The notes beneath the pieces were generated by a model. It did not search any database. It was not told the origin of the DNA and worked only from the letters and a program-made list of their open reading frames with translations. 64,000 bases of DNA from Clostridiales bacterium (lineage in GTDB: Bacteria > Bacillota_A > Clostridia > Oscillospirales > Oscillospiraceae): positions 126,855 to 190,854 of the forward strand of contig DXTB01000002.1 of the NCBI GenBank assembly GCA_019410105.1. The letters run 5' to 3'. Shown here piece after piece: positions 42,507 through 51,370 of the stretch. Position numbers and translations under genes: made by a program. The stretch's first letter is position 1. Every line of letters starts with the position of its first letter.

Positions 42507-43661
42507 TTACTTCACGTCGGGGAACAGCTTGTCAATGGCCGCGTCTACTTCGTCGGGGCCGTCGCCGCCCGCTCCCTCTCGCTGTCCTCCGGCCCCAACG
42601 TCGCCCGCGCCGCTCGCGTGCGCGTCGTCGTCGCGGTCCTGAATGTACTTGCCGCCCTGCTTCTTCTGCTCCGCAAGAATCGCTTTCGCAACGTCGCCCG
42701 CGGCAATGGGTGTCTTGAACTTTGCGTCCGCCACGATGGTTTCATAGCCCGCAATCGCCACGTCCTCGATGTCCTGAATGCGCTTGCGTTCCGCGTCGGT
42801 CGCCGCTTCCTCGATCTGCTTTGTCAGGTCAGGGAAAGCCGCTTTCAGGTCGGCCACGGTCTTAATGTCTTTGATTCCGTCCATGTTCTCTTCGCTCCTT
42901 TTCGGTCCATTTGTTGTTGATTTATTTGAAAAACCGCCGTGCGTGCGGGCCGTCGTGCGGTTTAACAACGAAATCGGCATATTCGGATAACGGTTCAGGT
43001 CCAGCGAAACGCTGTTGACAACGATTTTCGCGGCGTTTTCAATGGTGGTTTCCGCGTCCTCAAACATCAGCTTGTCGCAAAATCCAGCGTCAACCGCCTG
43101 TTTTCCGTCAAACCAGCTTTCCGCCGCCATAATTGCGGCAACCTCCGCCGCGTCTTTTCCGGTTTTCAGAACATAAGCGTTCACAATAGACTGTTTGACC
43201 ACTTTTAATTCCTCGGTCATCTTTGCAAGGTCCGCTTCGTTGAAGTAGCCCAGCAAGCCCAAGGACGGGTCATGCACCATGAAAACGCCGTTCCCCGGAA
43301 TCTCGATCACGTCGCCTGCCATTGCAACGATCGTCGCGGCGGATGCGGCCCACCCGTCGATTTTTACGGTGATCTTTGCCGCGTTATCCTTTAGGCGGGT
43401 GTAAATCGCATTCGCGGCGAACACGTCTCCGCCGCCGCTGTTGATTCGCACAACGATTTCTGGGACCGCCCCCAGCGCGTCCAATTCCTCCGTAAACTGC
43501 CGCGGGGTCACTTCGTCGCCCCACCACGTTTCGGAAGCAATGTCGCCGTATAAAATCAGTTCCGGGGCGGCGTTATCTCCCACCGCGGCCCGGAACGTCC
43601 AGAAATGCTTATTCTTTACCTGTTTGTGCTGGGCCTGCGCCCGGCTCTGTTCCTGTGCCAT
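42507..43661 (-). CDS. Head maturation protease fused to scaffold (C/Nu3-like)
   Basis: In this 384-residue protein residues 20-225 are a ClpP-type (S14/S49-like) serine peptidase with NSGGGDVFAANAIY, catalytic Ser107 (WAASAATIVAMAGD) and His130 (MVHDPS). Residues 260-384 are a helical, charged scaffold region. An in-frame ATG at 42884 (MDGIKDIKTVADLK) has AAGGAG 9 bp upstream and would produce the scaffold alone, as lambda Nu3 arises inside gene C. The start at 43661 overlaps the portal gene. Confidence 0.88.
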   Translation of the reverse strand: MAQEQSRAQAQHKQVKNKHFWTFRAAVGDNAAPELILYGDIASETWWGDEVTPRQFTEELDALGAVPEIVVRINSGGGDVFAANAIYTRLKDNAAKITVKIDGWAASAATIVAMAGDVIEIPGNGVFMVHDPSLGLLGYFNEADLAKMTEELKVVKQSIVNAYVLKTGKDAAEVAAIMAAESWFDGKQAVDAGFCDKLMFEDAETTIENAAKIVVNSVSLDLNRYPNMPISLLNRTTARTHGGFSNKSTTNGPKRSEENMDGIKDIKTVADLKAAFPDLTKQIEEAATDAERKRIQDIEDVAIAGYETIVADAKFKTPIAAGDVAKAILAEQKKQGGKYIQDRDDDAHASGAGDVGAGGQREGAGGDGPDEVDAAIDKLFPDVK

Positions 43662-45165
43662 CTGCTTTCGCCTCCCTTAACATCTTTTCTTCCCGTTTGA
43701 TCTGCGCGGCGTTCCGGTAGAAATCGGACCCGTTCATTTCCATTGCTTCCCGGTCGCGGGTGGAAAATCCGTTCTGTACCCGTTTTTCCGCCGCAGTCAC
43801 TTCCTGCACGGGGTTCAAAAGCCCCTGCGCCGGGCCGTTCCATTCCGCGCCTGTGTATGCCTTGCGAATGATAGGGTCGCCAAAAAATCCGGGCGCGGGG
43901 ATTCGTCCCTTTGCCACGGCCTCCGCGAACCATTCTTCATAAATTGGTTGGCAAAAGTCATTTGCAAGCCACGTCCGGTACATTCGGAACATTTTCCATG
44001 CTTCCAGCAATGCCCCGCGGGACGCGCTGTAAGACGCGTTGAAGTTCTTTACCAATAGTTCATAGGGGATTTCGAGGGCCGCGCCGATCTGCCTGCAAAT
44101 CGCAACCACGAACCCGTCAAACGCCGTGTTCGGCCTGCCGGGGTTCATGTCGTGCGCCTTTTCTCCCTCGTTCAAGTCCACGATTGCTCCGGGCGCAAGT
44201 TCAATCGTGCTGTCGTCGCCCGCGTCCACCTGCGCTTCCTCCGGGATGATCTCGCCAAAGGTTCCGTCACTGGACGCGGATTCCTTTTCGATGAACACTG
44301 TGAACATGCCGGAAACCACGGCGGCGACAAGTTCCGCGTCGGTATATCGGCCCAACTGCTTCAATGCTTCAATGACAGGGGCCAAAAATGGCACGCCGCG
44401 CCTTTGTCCGATGCGCTCCCGGTTCATAATGTGAAGCACGTTCCGCCGCCCTGTCTTTGCGCCCCATGCTTCAACGCGCGTCCACCCGTATTCGCTCGCG
44501 TCGTAGGACAACGGATGATGTTTGCTGATATGGTACGCGATTACCTCGCCCGCGTCGTTGGTTTCCACGCCTCCGACGAAATGCGGGTCAACCGTCCCGT
44601 TCGGGTTGCTCAATCGGTCCGCCTCAATCAGACAGATTCGCAGGTCATACGGGCAGTTCACCCGCTTTGTCACTGGCAACGTGGCGATCACGTCGCCGCT
44701 CATAAGCCAGTTCAGAAAGGCCAGTTGTTGCAGTTCATAGAAATTGTCCAGCCGTTCAAGGTCGCAGGCCGGGGAATCCGCCCACAAGGAAAATTCCCGC
44801 TCGATCTTGCGTTCAAGGTCGCGGGCTGTTTCTTCATCCATTCCCAACGCCTCATAGTCAATTTGACTTTTCAGCCGCAACCCTGCGCCGACAACATTTG
44901 TCCGGCACGTTTTCAGCGCGCCCGTTGCCAGCGGTACGCCCATGTAAAGATCGCGGCACCGTTGCCGGAGGACAGAAAGGTTCTCTTGTATATCCTCTTT
45001 TGCGGACCCGCCGCCATACAACCAGCCCAGCATTGATTTTTTTGTTTGTGACGCGCCGTAGTTGCTGTACCCGCTGTCCAGTATTTCCAGCTTCCGGCGG
45101 GCGGCGGCGCGCTTTACGGCCCGTTGCGGCGATACTGCGGCAATCATTCGGTCAAGCGTGTTCAA
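43609..45165 (-). CDS. Portal protein, lambda gpB family
   Basis: The 518-residue protein starts at TTG 45165, which has AGGAGG 9 bp upstream. It has TGALKTCRTNVVGAGLRLKS, the YNFSSAR-like NFNASYSASRGALLEAWKMF and the clip region DFCQPIYEEWFAEAVAKGRI, all lambda portal marks. The dodecamer forms the DNA entry vertex and docks the terminase. The C-terminus overlaps the protease gene by 53 bp. Confidence 0.92.
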   Translation of the reverse strand: MNTLDRMIAAVSPQRAVKRAAARRKLEILDSGYSNYGASQTKKSMLGWLYGGGSAKEDIQENLSVLRQRCRDLYMGVPLATGALKTCRTNVVGAGLRLKSQIDYEALGMDEETARDLERKIEREFSLWADSPACDLERLDNFYELQQLAFLNWLMSGDVIATLPVTKRVNCPYDLRICLIEADRLSNPNGTVDPHFVGGVETNDAGEVIAYHISKHHPLSYDASEYGWTRVEAWGAKTGRRNVLHIMNRERIGQRRGVPFLAPVIEALKQLGRYTDAELVAAVVSGMFTVFIEKESASSDGTFGEIIPEEAQVDAGDDSTIELAPGAIVDLNEGEKAHDMNPGRPNTAFDGFVVAICRQIGAALEIPYELLVKNFNASYSASRGALLEAWKMFRMYRTWLANDFCQPIYEEWFAEAVAKGRIPAPGFFGDPIIRKAYTGAEWNGPAQGLLNPVQEVTAAEKRVQNGFSTRDREAMEMNGSDFYRNAAQIKREEKMLREAKADGTGTEPGAGPAQTGKE

Positions 45166-45191
45166 CCCGCTTCACCTCCTTTGTCATGGTC

Positions 45192-45428
45192 TTAAAGGTC
45201 CCGCGGGACCGCGCGGAAAACGCGGTTTCTCCCGCCGCGCTTTTCGACGTTTTCCAGCCGTGCAACCTCGTTTTTCCAAAATTCGATTTGTTGCCGGATG
45301 TCCGCAAGGTCCGCTTTTGTCAGGCTCCGCGAACCGATGGTGTAACTTTGGTGTGTCGTAACCTCCAATTCCGCTTCCAGCCATGCGGAAAGGTGCTTTC
45401 TTGCGATTTCAAGGCTGATTCCCGCCAT
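45192..45428 (-). CDS. Head-tail joining protein (DUF6148 type)
   Basis: The 78-residue protein begins MAGISLEIARKHLSAWLEAE, continues TTHQSYTIGSRSLTKADLAD and ends FRAVPRDL. This is the DUF6148 pattern found between terminase and portal genes. By position it corresponds to lambda gpW, which prepares filled heads for tail joining; this equivalence is inference. Confidence 0.75.
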   Translation of the reverse strand: MAGISLEIARKHLSAWLEAELEVTTHQSYTIGSRSLTKADLADIRQQIEFWKNEVARLENVEKRGGRNRVFRAVPRDL

Positions 45429-47255
45429 TTACAAAATACCTCCATTGGTTCTTGATCGTCTGCCCCGCCGCTTCTGCGCGGGGGCGGCTGTGGCCGCGTC
45501 CCGCTCCGTCCGTTTCAAAACCGGGTTTGCAATTTCCAAAGCGACGGTCGCATAGTTCCGAATATCAAGCGGTTCATTCCGCTTGTACCCGCCGTCTTTC
45601 AGCGTCCAGACGTATTGCGCTTTTCCGCGCTTATAGGTGATCACCATTTTTTCGGCGGTCAGTCCGCGGAAATACTCTTGCGTGTACCCCCGGTCCTTTT
45701 CCCGCGGAAAATGGCAATAATTCGGCCCCTCTTCCTGCACCGCCAGCCGTTGATATAAAAGGGCTTTGCCCGTGTCAACTCCGACAGTGAAAAGAGGGGC
45801 CTTGATATTGTTTGCTGTTGACGGCCTGTTGAAGTACGGCACTTCCGCGCCGCCTTTTCCCTTGATTGCGAACACGCGCCGGGCCGTCCGCTCTTTGCAG
45901 AATCGGTAAACCTGTGTCGTGAAGTGTCCGCCGGAATCCACGCAGGCGCAAATAATTTTCAGCCGCCGCCCGTCTGCGGTGGTGAACGTCTGCGAAAGAA
46001 ATTTGTCCAGTTCGTCCCATACGGGCTTCAACTTCAAGTCGCCGTAGATCACCTGATACTTGATTCCCCAGCTTTCCTTGTCCACGCCCCAGCCGACAAC
46101 CTCCACTTCAAAGCGGTCGTCCTGCACGTCCACGCCCGCAGTCAGCACCAGCACTTCTTCCGGGACCTCGCAATTATAGCGTTCGCGGCGTTTGAAGAGG
46201 TCGTCCGTTTCGATTTGTTCGCCCTCTTCCTCCCACGTTTCGCCCATTTCGGTATTTGTCCAAACTTTTAGAAGTTCGATGTTGCCTTTTTTCTTCTCTT
46301 CGTTTGCAGTCAGGAATTTTTCAACGATTTCCCGCCATTCCACAAAGAGGGAAGCGAGGGCGTTCAAATGGAATCCGCGCACTTTTCGTTCCGGGTGTGC
46401 CGCGACGAATTTACCCTTTCCGAACTGCTCTTTCCACTCCGTTTCGCTGGAAACCACGCCGCACGCCGGGCAAGCGCACCCGATTTCGTCCAGCTTGTCC
46501 CGGTCAAAAATGATATTCGCCCACAAAAGCGGCGTGTATGCCCCGCACGCCGGACAAGGTACGTTCCACTCCTCTTGCGTGCTGTGTTCAAATTCAACGG
46601 CAATTCTGGACGTTTCCTTGTTGGTCGGTGTACTCACGCACACTTCTTTCTTGTTCCAAAAGGTCGCAAGCCGTTTCCCTGCCAGCAACAGGGGGTCGCC
46701 CTCATTGCCAGCCGTGGCCGGGTATCGATCGATTTCGTCCGCAAGCAGAATCCGAATCGGGCGGGAGGCGAGGGAGGACGGCGAATTTGCGCCAACCATC
46801 GTCACATGACCGCCGGGGAAAATTTTCTGCAAGATCGTGTTTCCGCTGTTCCGGCTCTTGTCGTTCACCTTGTCCCGTAAAACGGGGGTGTCCCGCAACA
46901 TCGGGGAAAGTCGGTCTTTTGAGAATGTTTCCGCCATTTGAATGGTCGGTTGCATGACCATGATCGGGGACGGGTCGTAGTGCATATAGTAGCCGATCGG
47001 GTTCAGAATCAGCGCGTCCGTTTTCCCGATCTGCGCCGCCGACATGATGACTACTTTTTGAATCCGCATGTCGCAAACTGCGTCCATAATCTCCCGCTGA
47101 TATGGGGCCTTTGATGTGCGCCATCGGCCCGGCTCCGCCGACGATTCGGAGGACAAGCGGCGGTATTTGTCCGCCCATTGCGATATGGTCATATTCGGGG
47201 GAGGGGCCAGCACCGCAAAAATCCGGGTGAACAGGTCAACCGTCGCTTTTTTCAT
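45429..47255 (-). CDS. Terminase large subunit, lambda GpA family
   Basis: The 608-residue protein has an N-terminal ATPase with Walker A-like SAAQIGKT and LLADEIDRY. A zinc ribbon (CPACGAYTPL with CACPACG) follows, then a nuclease domain with LTAGVDVQDDRFEVEVVGWG. It moves DNA into the head and cuts it at the ends of the genome. GpA-type enzymes usually cut at cos sites with a Nu1-type small subunit, which is the next gene upstream. Confidence 0.93.
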   Translation of the reverse strand: MKKATVDLFTRIFAVLAPPPNMTISQWADKYRRLSSESSAEPGRWRTSKAPYQREIMDAVCDMRIQKVVIMSAAQIGKTDALILNPIGYYMHYDPSPIMVMQPTIQMAETFSKDRLSPMLRDTPVLRDKVNDKSRNSGNTILQKIFPGGHVTMVGANSPSSLASRPIRILLADEIDRYPATAGNEGDPLLLAGKRLATFWNKKEVCVSTPTNKETSRIAVEFEHSTQEEWNVPCPACGAYTPLLWANIIFDRDKLDEIGCACPACGVVSSETEWKEQFGKGKFVAAHPERKVRGFHLNALASLFVEWREIVEKFLTANEEKKKGNIELLKVWTNTEMGETWEEEGEQIETDDLFKRRERYNCEVPEEVLVLTAGVDVQDDRFEVEVVGWGVDKESWGIKYQVIYGDLKLKPVWDELDKFLSQTFTTADGRRLKIICACVDSGGHFTTQVYRFCKERTARRVFAIKGKGGAEVPYFNRPSTANNIKAPLFTVGVDTGKALLYQRLAVQEEGPNYCHFPREKDRGYTQEYFRGLTAEKMVITYKRGKAQYVWTLKDGGYKRNEPLDIRNYATVALEIANPVLKRTERDAATAAPAQKRRGRRSRTNGGIL

Positions 47256-47730
47256 TGCTGTTCCCCCTTTCTCCGAACGTAGTTTTGAAATCGGAAAGTT
47301 CCATCAACGCTTCGTCGATATGATCTTTCAGCAGGGCGAATATCTCTGCCTTGTCCGTTTTCTTGCAAAGGACCGGGGCCAGCTTTGACGGAATCGCCAT
47401 CAGGCGGGATTTGAAGTTTACCAGCATATCCGTCATAACGGCTTCGATGTCCGCCGCGGCGTGAAGCGTGCTTTCTTTCAACTGCAATTCGTATTCTTCA
47501 TTCTTCCGCTTTGCCCGAACCAGCTTCGCCCGCTCGGTGTTATAATCTATCGTCTCTTCGCTCTCCGGGTTCCTCTTTCGGAGATAATTTATATAGCGGT
47601 GGTTCGTGTCGATCAGGTCGTACAAGCCGGGGCGAACTTCCGCGATCACCTTTTCGTCGCGCAACTGCCGCACCCGTCGTTCCGACACGTCGAGAAATCG
47701 GGCAACCGCTTTCGCGTCGTAAAGTTTCAC
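47236..47730 (-). CDS. Terminase small subunit, Nu1-like
   Basis: The 164-residue protein begins MKLYDAKAVARFLDVSERRV, a winged helix-turn-helix of the Nu1 type. Coiled-coil segments (NTERAKLVRAKRKNEEYELQ) follow. It recognises the packaging site and hands it to the large subunit. It overlaps the large subunit gene by 20 bp. Confidence 0.82.
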   Translation of the reverse strand: MKLYDAKAVARFLDVSERRVRQLRDEKVIAEVRPGLYDLIDTNHRYINYLRKRNPESEETIDYNTERAKLVRAKRKNEEYELQLKESTLHAAADIEAVMTDMLVNFKSRLMAIPSKLAPVLCKKTDKAEIFALLKDHIDEALMELSDFKTTFGERGNSNEKSDG

Positions 47731-47877
47731 CGTTTTTCCACCCCTCCCGCGCTTTTTTTGGCATACCCCCTTAAAAAATTTTCCCGGCCCCGGAAGCGTT
47801 CAAAAAAATTTCGTATCTAAAAAAACGCCGGGGCTCGCTGGACCCGCAGGCCGCGCGCCCCGCCGAAAGAACCTATT
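47731..47877 (-). other. Gap between two small-terminase genes; packaging-site candidate
   Basis: This 147-bp stretch has several A/T runs (minus strand TTTTTTT at two places) and a GC-rich part that can fold weakly. No gene was seen. Lambda-type cos sites lie just before the Nu1 gene, so this is the first place to look for the packaging site. The sequence alone does not prove it. Confidence 0.3.
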
Positions 47878-48810
47878 TCATATTTCCAATTCGTCCGGCT
47901 CTTCCGCTTCGTCGTTGATCTCTCCCGTTTCAGGGTCGATGTCGTATGCTCCCGAAAGTTTCTGCTTTGCAAGATTATATTTCCGCTCTTCAAGCCGCAG
48001 GCGGCGGCTCTCCATCTCATATCCCTTGATGGAATCAAGCAGTTTGATAATTCGCCCGTGTATTCTGTTCAGTTCGGCTTCTAACTTCATAGCCCGGTCA
48101 AATGCGCTTGCCTTTATGACAGTCTGCATTGTCACCGTGTAGCCCTCACGTTCAAGGGCGCGTTCCTTGTCGCCCGTGGTGTCCTGCAAGGCGGCAATCT
48201 CACGTTGCAGGGTTTCCAGCTTCTTTTCTTGCTGTCTGGTTGGTTTCTTCCCGTCGCTCCCGTCCATATCCCAAATCAGGGAATCTTCTTCCCGTTGCAG
48301 GGCTTCCAACTTCTCCCGCTGTTGTTCTAATCGTTTTGTCCCTTTTGGGGCGCGCATTTCAACAACACGGTCAATATAAAGTGCGGCGGGGTCGCCATGT
48401 TCCAGCGCGGCAATCTTGTTTTGCAGGTCGGCTTCCTTTGCAATCAGTGTTTGCAGTTCTGCAAGCATATTTGTTTCCGTGTCCAGCGTGATTCCCTCGA
48501 TATACTCCCGCTGTTCCTGCGGTAGATCGCATAGGCGGACCGTGGAATATGCCCCGTGCGTTTCGGCATTTTTATTCCCTACGGGCGCGCCCGCGCCCAC
48601 GGCATTTTTATTGCCCGGCTGTCCGCCGCGTTTTCGCTTCGGTTTCTGTGCGTCAAGGTCTGCTTGCCAATTATCAAGGCTTTTCCATTTTCGGACCTGT
48701 TCAGCCCTTACGCTGAATTCTTCCGCAAGCTGTTTCGCCGTCATGGTTCCGCCGGATTCAAGCCAAGCCCGGCGCACTTTGTCCCGCTCCGGGCTTCTCG
48801 CTTTTGCCAC
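47878..48810 (-). CDS. PBSX-type small terminase-like protein
   Basis: The 310-residue protein starts at GTG 48810 behind AAAGGGGGTG. MAKARSPERDKVRRAWLESG, an HTH (TAKQLAEEFSVRAEQVRKWK) and KRKRGGQPGNKNAVGAGAPV are the marks of the PBSX small terminase family. The remainder is charged coiled coil. It is the first late gene. A second, Nu1-type small subunit follows, so one of the two may have another role such as regulation. Confidence 0.7.
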   Translation of the reverse strand: MAKARSPERDKVRRAWLESGGTMTAKQLAEEFSVRAEQVRKWKSLDNWQADLDAQKPKRKRGGQPGNKNAVGAGAPVGNKNAETHGAYSTVRLCDLPQEQREYIEGITLDTETNMLAELQTLIAKEADLQNKIAALEHGDPAALYIDRVVEMRAPKGTKRLEQQREKLEALQREEDSLIWDMDGSDGKKPTRQQEKKLETLQREIAALQDTTGDKERALEREGYTVTMQTVIKASAFDRAMKLEAELNRIHGRIIKLLDSIKGYEMESRRLRLEERKYNLAKQKLSGAYDIDPETGEINDEAEEPDELEI

Positions 48811-48872
48811 TGTCTACGCACCCCCTTTCGTTTGTTTCCTATTTTTCGCCCCGCATACTTCCGCGGAAGCGC

Positions 48873-48909
48873 GTAAAAAACGGGCCATGTTCAAAACATG
48901 GTCCGTTTT
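48873..48909 (-). terminator. Terminator between early and late operons
   Basis: A 14-bp stem with one G-T pair (AAAACGGGCCATGT) and a 5-nt loop is followed on the minus strand by TTTTTTACG. It lies between the ArpU-like regulator and the first late gene and separates early from late transcription. No clear consensus promoter follows, as expected for an activator-dependent late promoter. Confidence 0.75.
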
Positions 48910-49008
48910 CTGCACTCGAACGGCGCGGAGGAATACGCCGCCCGAATCGTTGTGTTCATTTTCCACAATATCAATTTTACCACGGAAAACGGGCAATGGG
49001 TGGCAATC

Positions 49009-49482
49009 TTATTTTTCCGGGAAGCGATAGCGCGAAATGATTTTGTTTGCGCTGAAATGCCTTGCCAGACAGTCCAGCGCGGCGGCGCGGATATTCCGGC
49101 ATTGCCGCGGGCTGTAATTGACTCGCGCCGAAAGCCGTTCCCATTGTTCGCCCTCTATGTAAAACCCTTGAATCAACGCTTTTTCGGTGTAATTCAGGCA
49201 TTTCAATTCTTCCGCGATCTCTGCTTTTATTTTCCCGATTTCCTCTATCTCGCGCCGCAATCGGTCAATGGTCTGTGTGACAGAACGAGGGATATTCAGC
49301 ACCACACGTTCAACGGGATTTGAAGTCGTGCCTTTCCCGTGCGGCATACCGTCGGAATTGACCGCCCCTAACGTCGAATAATACTGATCTTCGAGGTTCT
49401 TAATAACCCGCTCGTTCATTTTGATTGCTTTGTCTGCGTCCCTGTAATAACGCAGAATCACAATAACTTTTTCCCTGTTCAC
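49009..49482 (-). CDS. ArpU/RinA-type late gene regulator
   Basis: The 157-residue protein ends in a sigma-70 region 4-like helix-turn-helix (LNYTEKALIQGFYIEGEQWE, then SARVNYSPRQCRNIRAAALD). Its N-terminal half is helical (TIDRLRREIEEIGKIKAEIA). Such proteins control late phage operons in Firmicutes. It is the last early gene, directly before the terminator and the terminase operon, which fits activation of late transcription. Confidence 0.78.
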   Translation of the reverse strand: MNREKVIVILRYYRDADKAIKMNERVIKNLEDQYYSTLGAVNSDGMPHGKGTTSNPVERVVLNIPRSVTQTIDRLRREIEEIGKIKAEIAEELKCLNYTEKALIQGFYIEGEQWERLSARVNYSPRQCRNIRAAALDCLARHFSANKIISRYRFPEK

Positions 49483-49503
49483 GTCCGCTTCCTCCGCTCT
49501 GCT

Positions 49504-49842
49504 TTAGGGCGGCTTATATATCCGCCGATAAATTCGTGTATTTTCCACCTGTCGGATTTCCGCCCGGTATCGTTGTTCGATCATCTTCGCCCGCGCCCGT
49601 TCCTGCTTCCTCCGACGGACGCGGGGTTCCATTGCCGCGTCAAGCACTCCGCTTTCTTTGATATTCTCCCATGCGTCGGCAATGGTTTTGAGCGCCCCTG
49701 AAAGCATTTCAAACGCTCTTGTGATGACCTCCGTTGCCTGTTGCAGTATTTCCGCCATCTTCTCCGTGTTTATTCCTGCGGCCCTCAAAACTCGTAACGC
49801 GGCGTTTGCTTGCTCCGTGGTCACTCCGTATTCAATTTCCAT
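49504..49842 (-). CDS. Hypothetical phage protein
   Basis: The 112-residue protein (MEIEYGVTTEQANAALRVLR) is helical, with a basic C-terminal third (RVRRRKQERARAKMIEQRYR) that could bind nucleic acid. It lies between ParB and the late regulator. It has no recognised family. Confidence 0.5.
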   Translation of the reverse strand: MEIEYGVTTEQANAALRVLRAAGINTEKMAEILQQATEVITRAFEMLSGALKTIADAWENIKESGVLDAAMEPRVRRRKQERARAKMIEQRYRAEIRQVENTRIYRRIYKPP

Positions 49843-49852
49843 CTGCGCGCCC

Positions 49853-51127
49853 TCACTCTTCCGCCGGGGAACAGATATATTCCACCGAACACAAGATTTT
49901 CAGCATCTTCCCGCAATGCGGACAATGCACGGGACCGACGGCCTGCGTCCCGAATGTGTTATATCGCGTGACCTGCCCCGCGTCGAACTTCTCACCGCAA
50001 CACGGGCAAATCCCTTTCCCGACGCACCGCGTTTCTTTCTGCGGCTGTCTTTCCGCCCCCGTTCGCCCCTGCGCGTCCTCTGTGGGCTTTTCGGCCCCCT
50101 CCGGGTCCATCTTCACCGCCTGCGGCTTCTGCCCGTCCTGCGCGTTCTGTGGGCCGTCTGCGGGGTGTTCCGCCCCCGGCTCTTTGTCCCATTCGATTTT
50201 CGGAGGCGGGACGGCGGAGGGAATGCAATGCGCCGCGGGCGGCGTGTGTTCGTCCCGCTCCCGGACGGGTTCAGCAGGCGGCGCGGTTTCTTCCGGTTCC
50301 TCCGGCGGCTGTTCGGCCTGCGGCGGGGGAGGGGGGGCCGTCTGCGGCTTCCGCTCCCGCGCGGCCTTTATGGAGATTTCCCCGGCTCTCTGGTATTCCT
50401 CGAACGCGGCCCGCTGGTCCTCTTCCGGCAATCCCGCCAGTTCATAGGCGGTCGAAAGGTTTATGCGGTCTGCTTTCAGTTCTTCTTTGAACTCCGGGGA
50501 CAGGTGGCGAATAATGGTGTCATACCGCCCAATCTGCGCCGGGCTGGTATGAAGCACTTTTGCGATAAAATCGCGGGTTCCGTCCGCCTGAACCTCGCTG
50601 TCCCCGAACACGGTTTTGACAATCCTTTGCAGGACGGCCACGAACCGCGGGCGGGTCTTTGCCTTTTCCAGCACGTCCCGCAAGTAGCGCACTTCCTCGA
50701 TCTTGTCCCACGCCGTTTTCTCCCGCTGGGAGTTGGTGGCAATCAGGTTCAGACCGTCCCGAATTTCCTGATCTTCCGCCGCTTCCTCGTTCGGCTCCAC
50801 GGAACAGGTGACGAATTCATATTGCGGCTTTCCATCTTCCACAAGGGCCAGCGACGCGAGGCGGCGGCGGTGGCCCGCAATGACTTTGTATTTCCCGCCG
50901 TCCAGCGGAACGACGGTCAGGTTTTGCAGAACTTTCCCGGCGATCTCGATTGCCGCTTTCAGTTCTTCAATCTCCCGCATGGAATAGAAATTATCTTCCG
51001 ACGGCACAAGGTCAAAGACGCTGATTTTCTTAATCTCGCTTTCAGCGGGGCGGGGCGGGTTGTCCCCGCCCTCCGCCGCCTGCCGCGACGCATTGTTCAA
51101 AATCTGATTCAGATTGAATTTTCCCAT
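49853..51127 (-). CDS. parB: ParB-like partition protein
   Basis: The 424-residue protein has a ParB/Srx domain (KYKVIAGHRRRLASLALVED), then a helix-turn-helix segment (RDFIAKVLHTSPAQIGRYDT). A Pro/Glu-rich linker and a C-terminal zinc finger (CPCCGEKFDAG with CPHCGKML) follow. ParB binds centromere-like sites and spreads using CTP. With ParA two genes upstream it makes a partition system, usual for plasmids and phage-plasmids rather than integrated phages. No parS site was identified. The zinc finger is an unusual addition. Confidence 0.85.
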   Translation of the reverse strand: MGKFNLNQILNNASRQAAEGGDNPPRPAESEIKKISVFDLVPSEDNFYSMREIEELKAAIEIAGKVLQNLTVVPLDGGKYKVIAGHRRRLASLALVEDGKPQYEFVTCSVEPNEEAAEDQEIRDGLNLIATNSQREKTAWDKIEEVRYLRDVLEKAKTRPRFVAVLQRIVKTVFGDSEVQADGTRDFIAKVLHTSPAQIGRYDTIIRHLSPEFKEELKADRINLSTAYELAGLPEEDQRAAFEEYQRAGEISIKAARERKPQTAPPPPPQAEQPPEEPEETAPPAEPVRERDEHTPPAAHCIPSAVPPPKIEWDKEPGAEHPADGPQNAQDGQKPQAVKMDPEGAEKPTEDAQGRTGAERQPQKETRCVGKGICPCCGEKFDAGQVTRYNTFGTQAVGPVHCPHCGKMLKILCSVEYICSPAEE

Positions 51128-51160
51128 GATGTACGCCCCTTTCTGTCCGAATCGGACGGT

Positions 51161-51370
51161 TTATCTGTGTACGCCAATTCGTCCGGCACCTGTAATCAGT
51201 TTGAACGCTTCCCGGCACCCGTCCGGGTCCCCGCAACCGGGCCAGAATCCCGCTCGGCAAAAGCGTTTGTCCGTCACGTCGTCCACGTCCAGCCGATCAC
51301 AAATCCCGCATTGATACGCCCGTATTTTCCCGTTTTTGCAATACTCCGGGGACAGCTTCTTTTCCCTCAT
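51161..51370 (-). CDS. Small cysteine-rich protein between parA and parB
   Basis: The 69-residue protein starts at ATG 51370, overlapping the ParA stop (ATGA). CGICDRLDVDD and CRAGFWPGCGDPDGC give six cysteines in two groups, probably binding zinc. Its place within the partition operon suggests co-expression with ParAB. Function unknown. Confidence 0.6.
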   Translation of the reverse strand: MREKKLSPEYCKNGKIRAYQCGICDRLDVDDVTDKRFCRAGFWPGCGDPDGCREAFKLITGAGRIGVHR

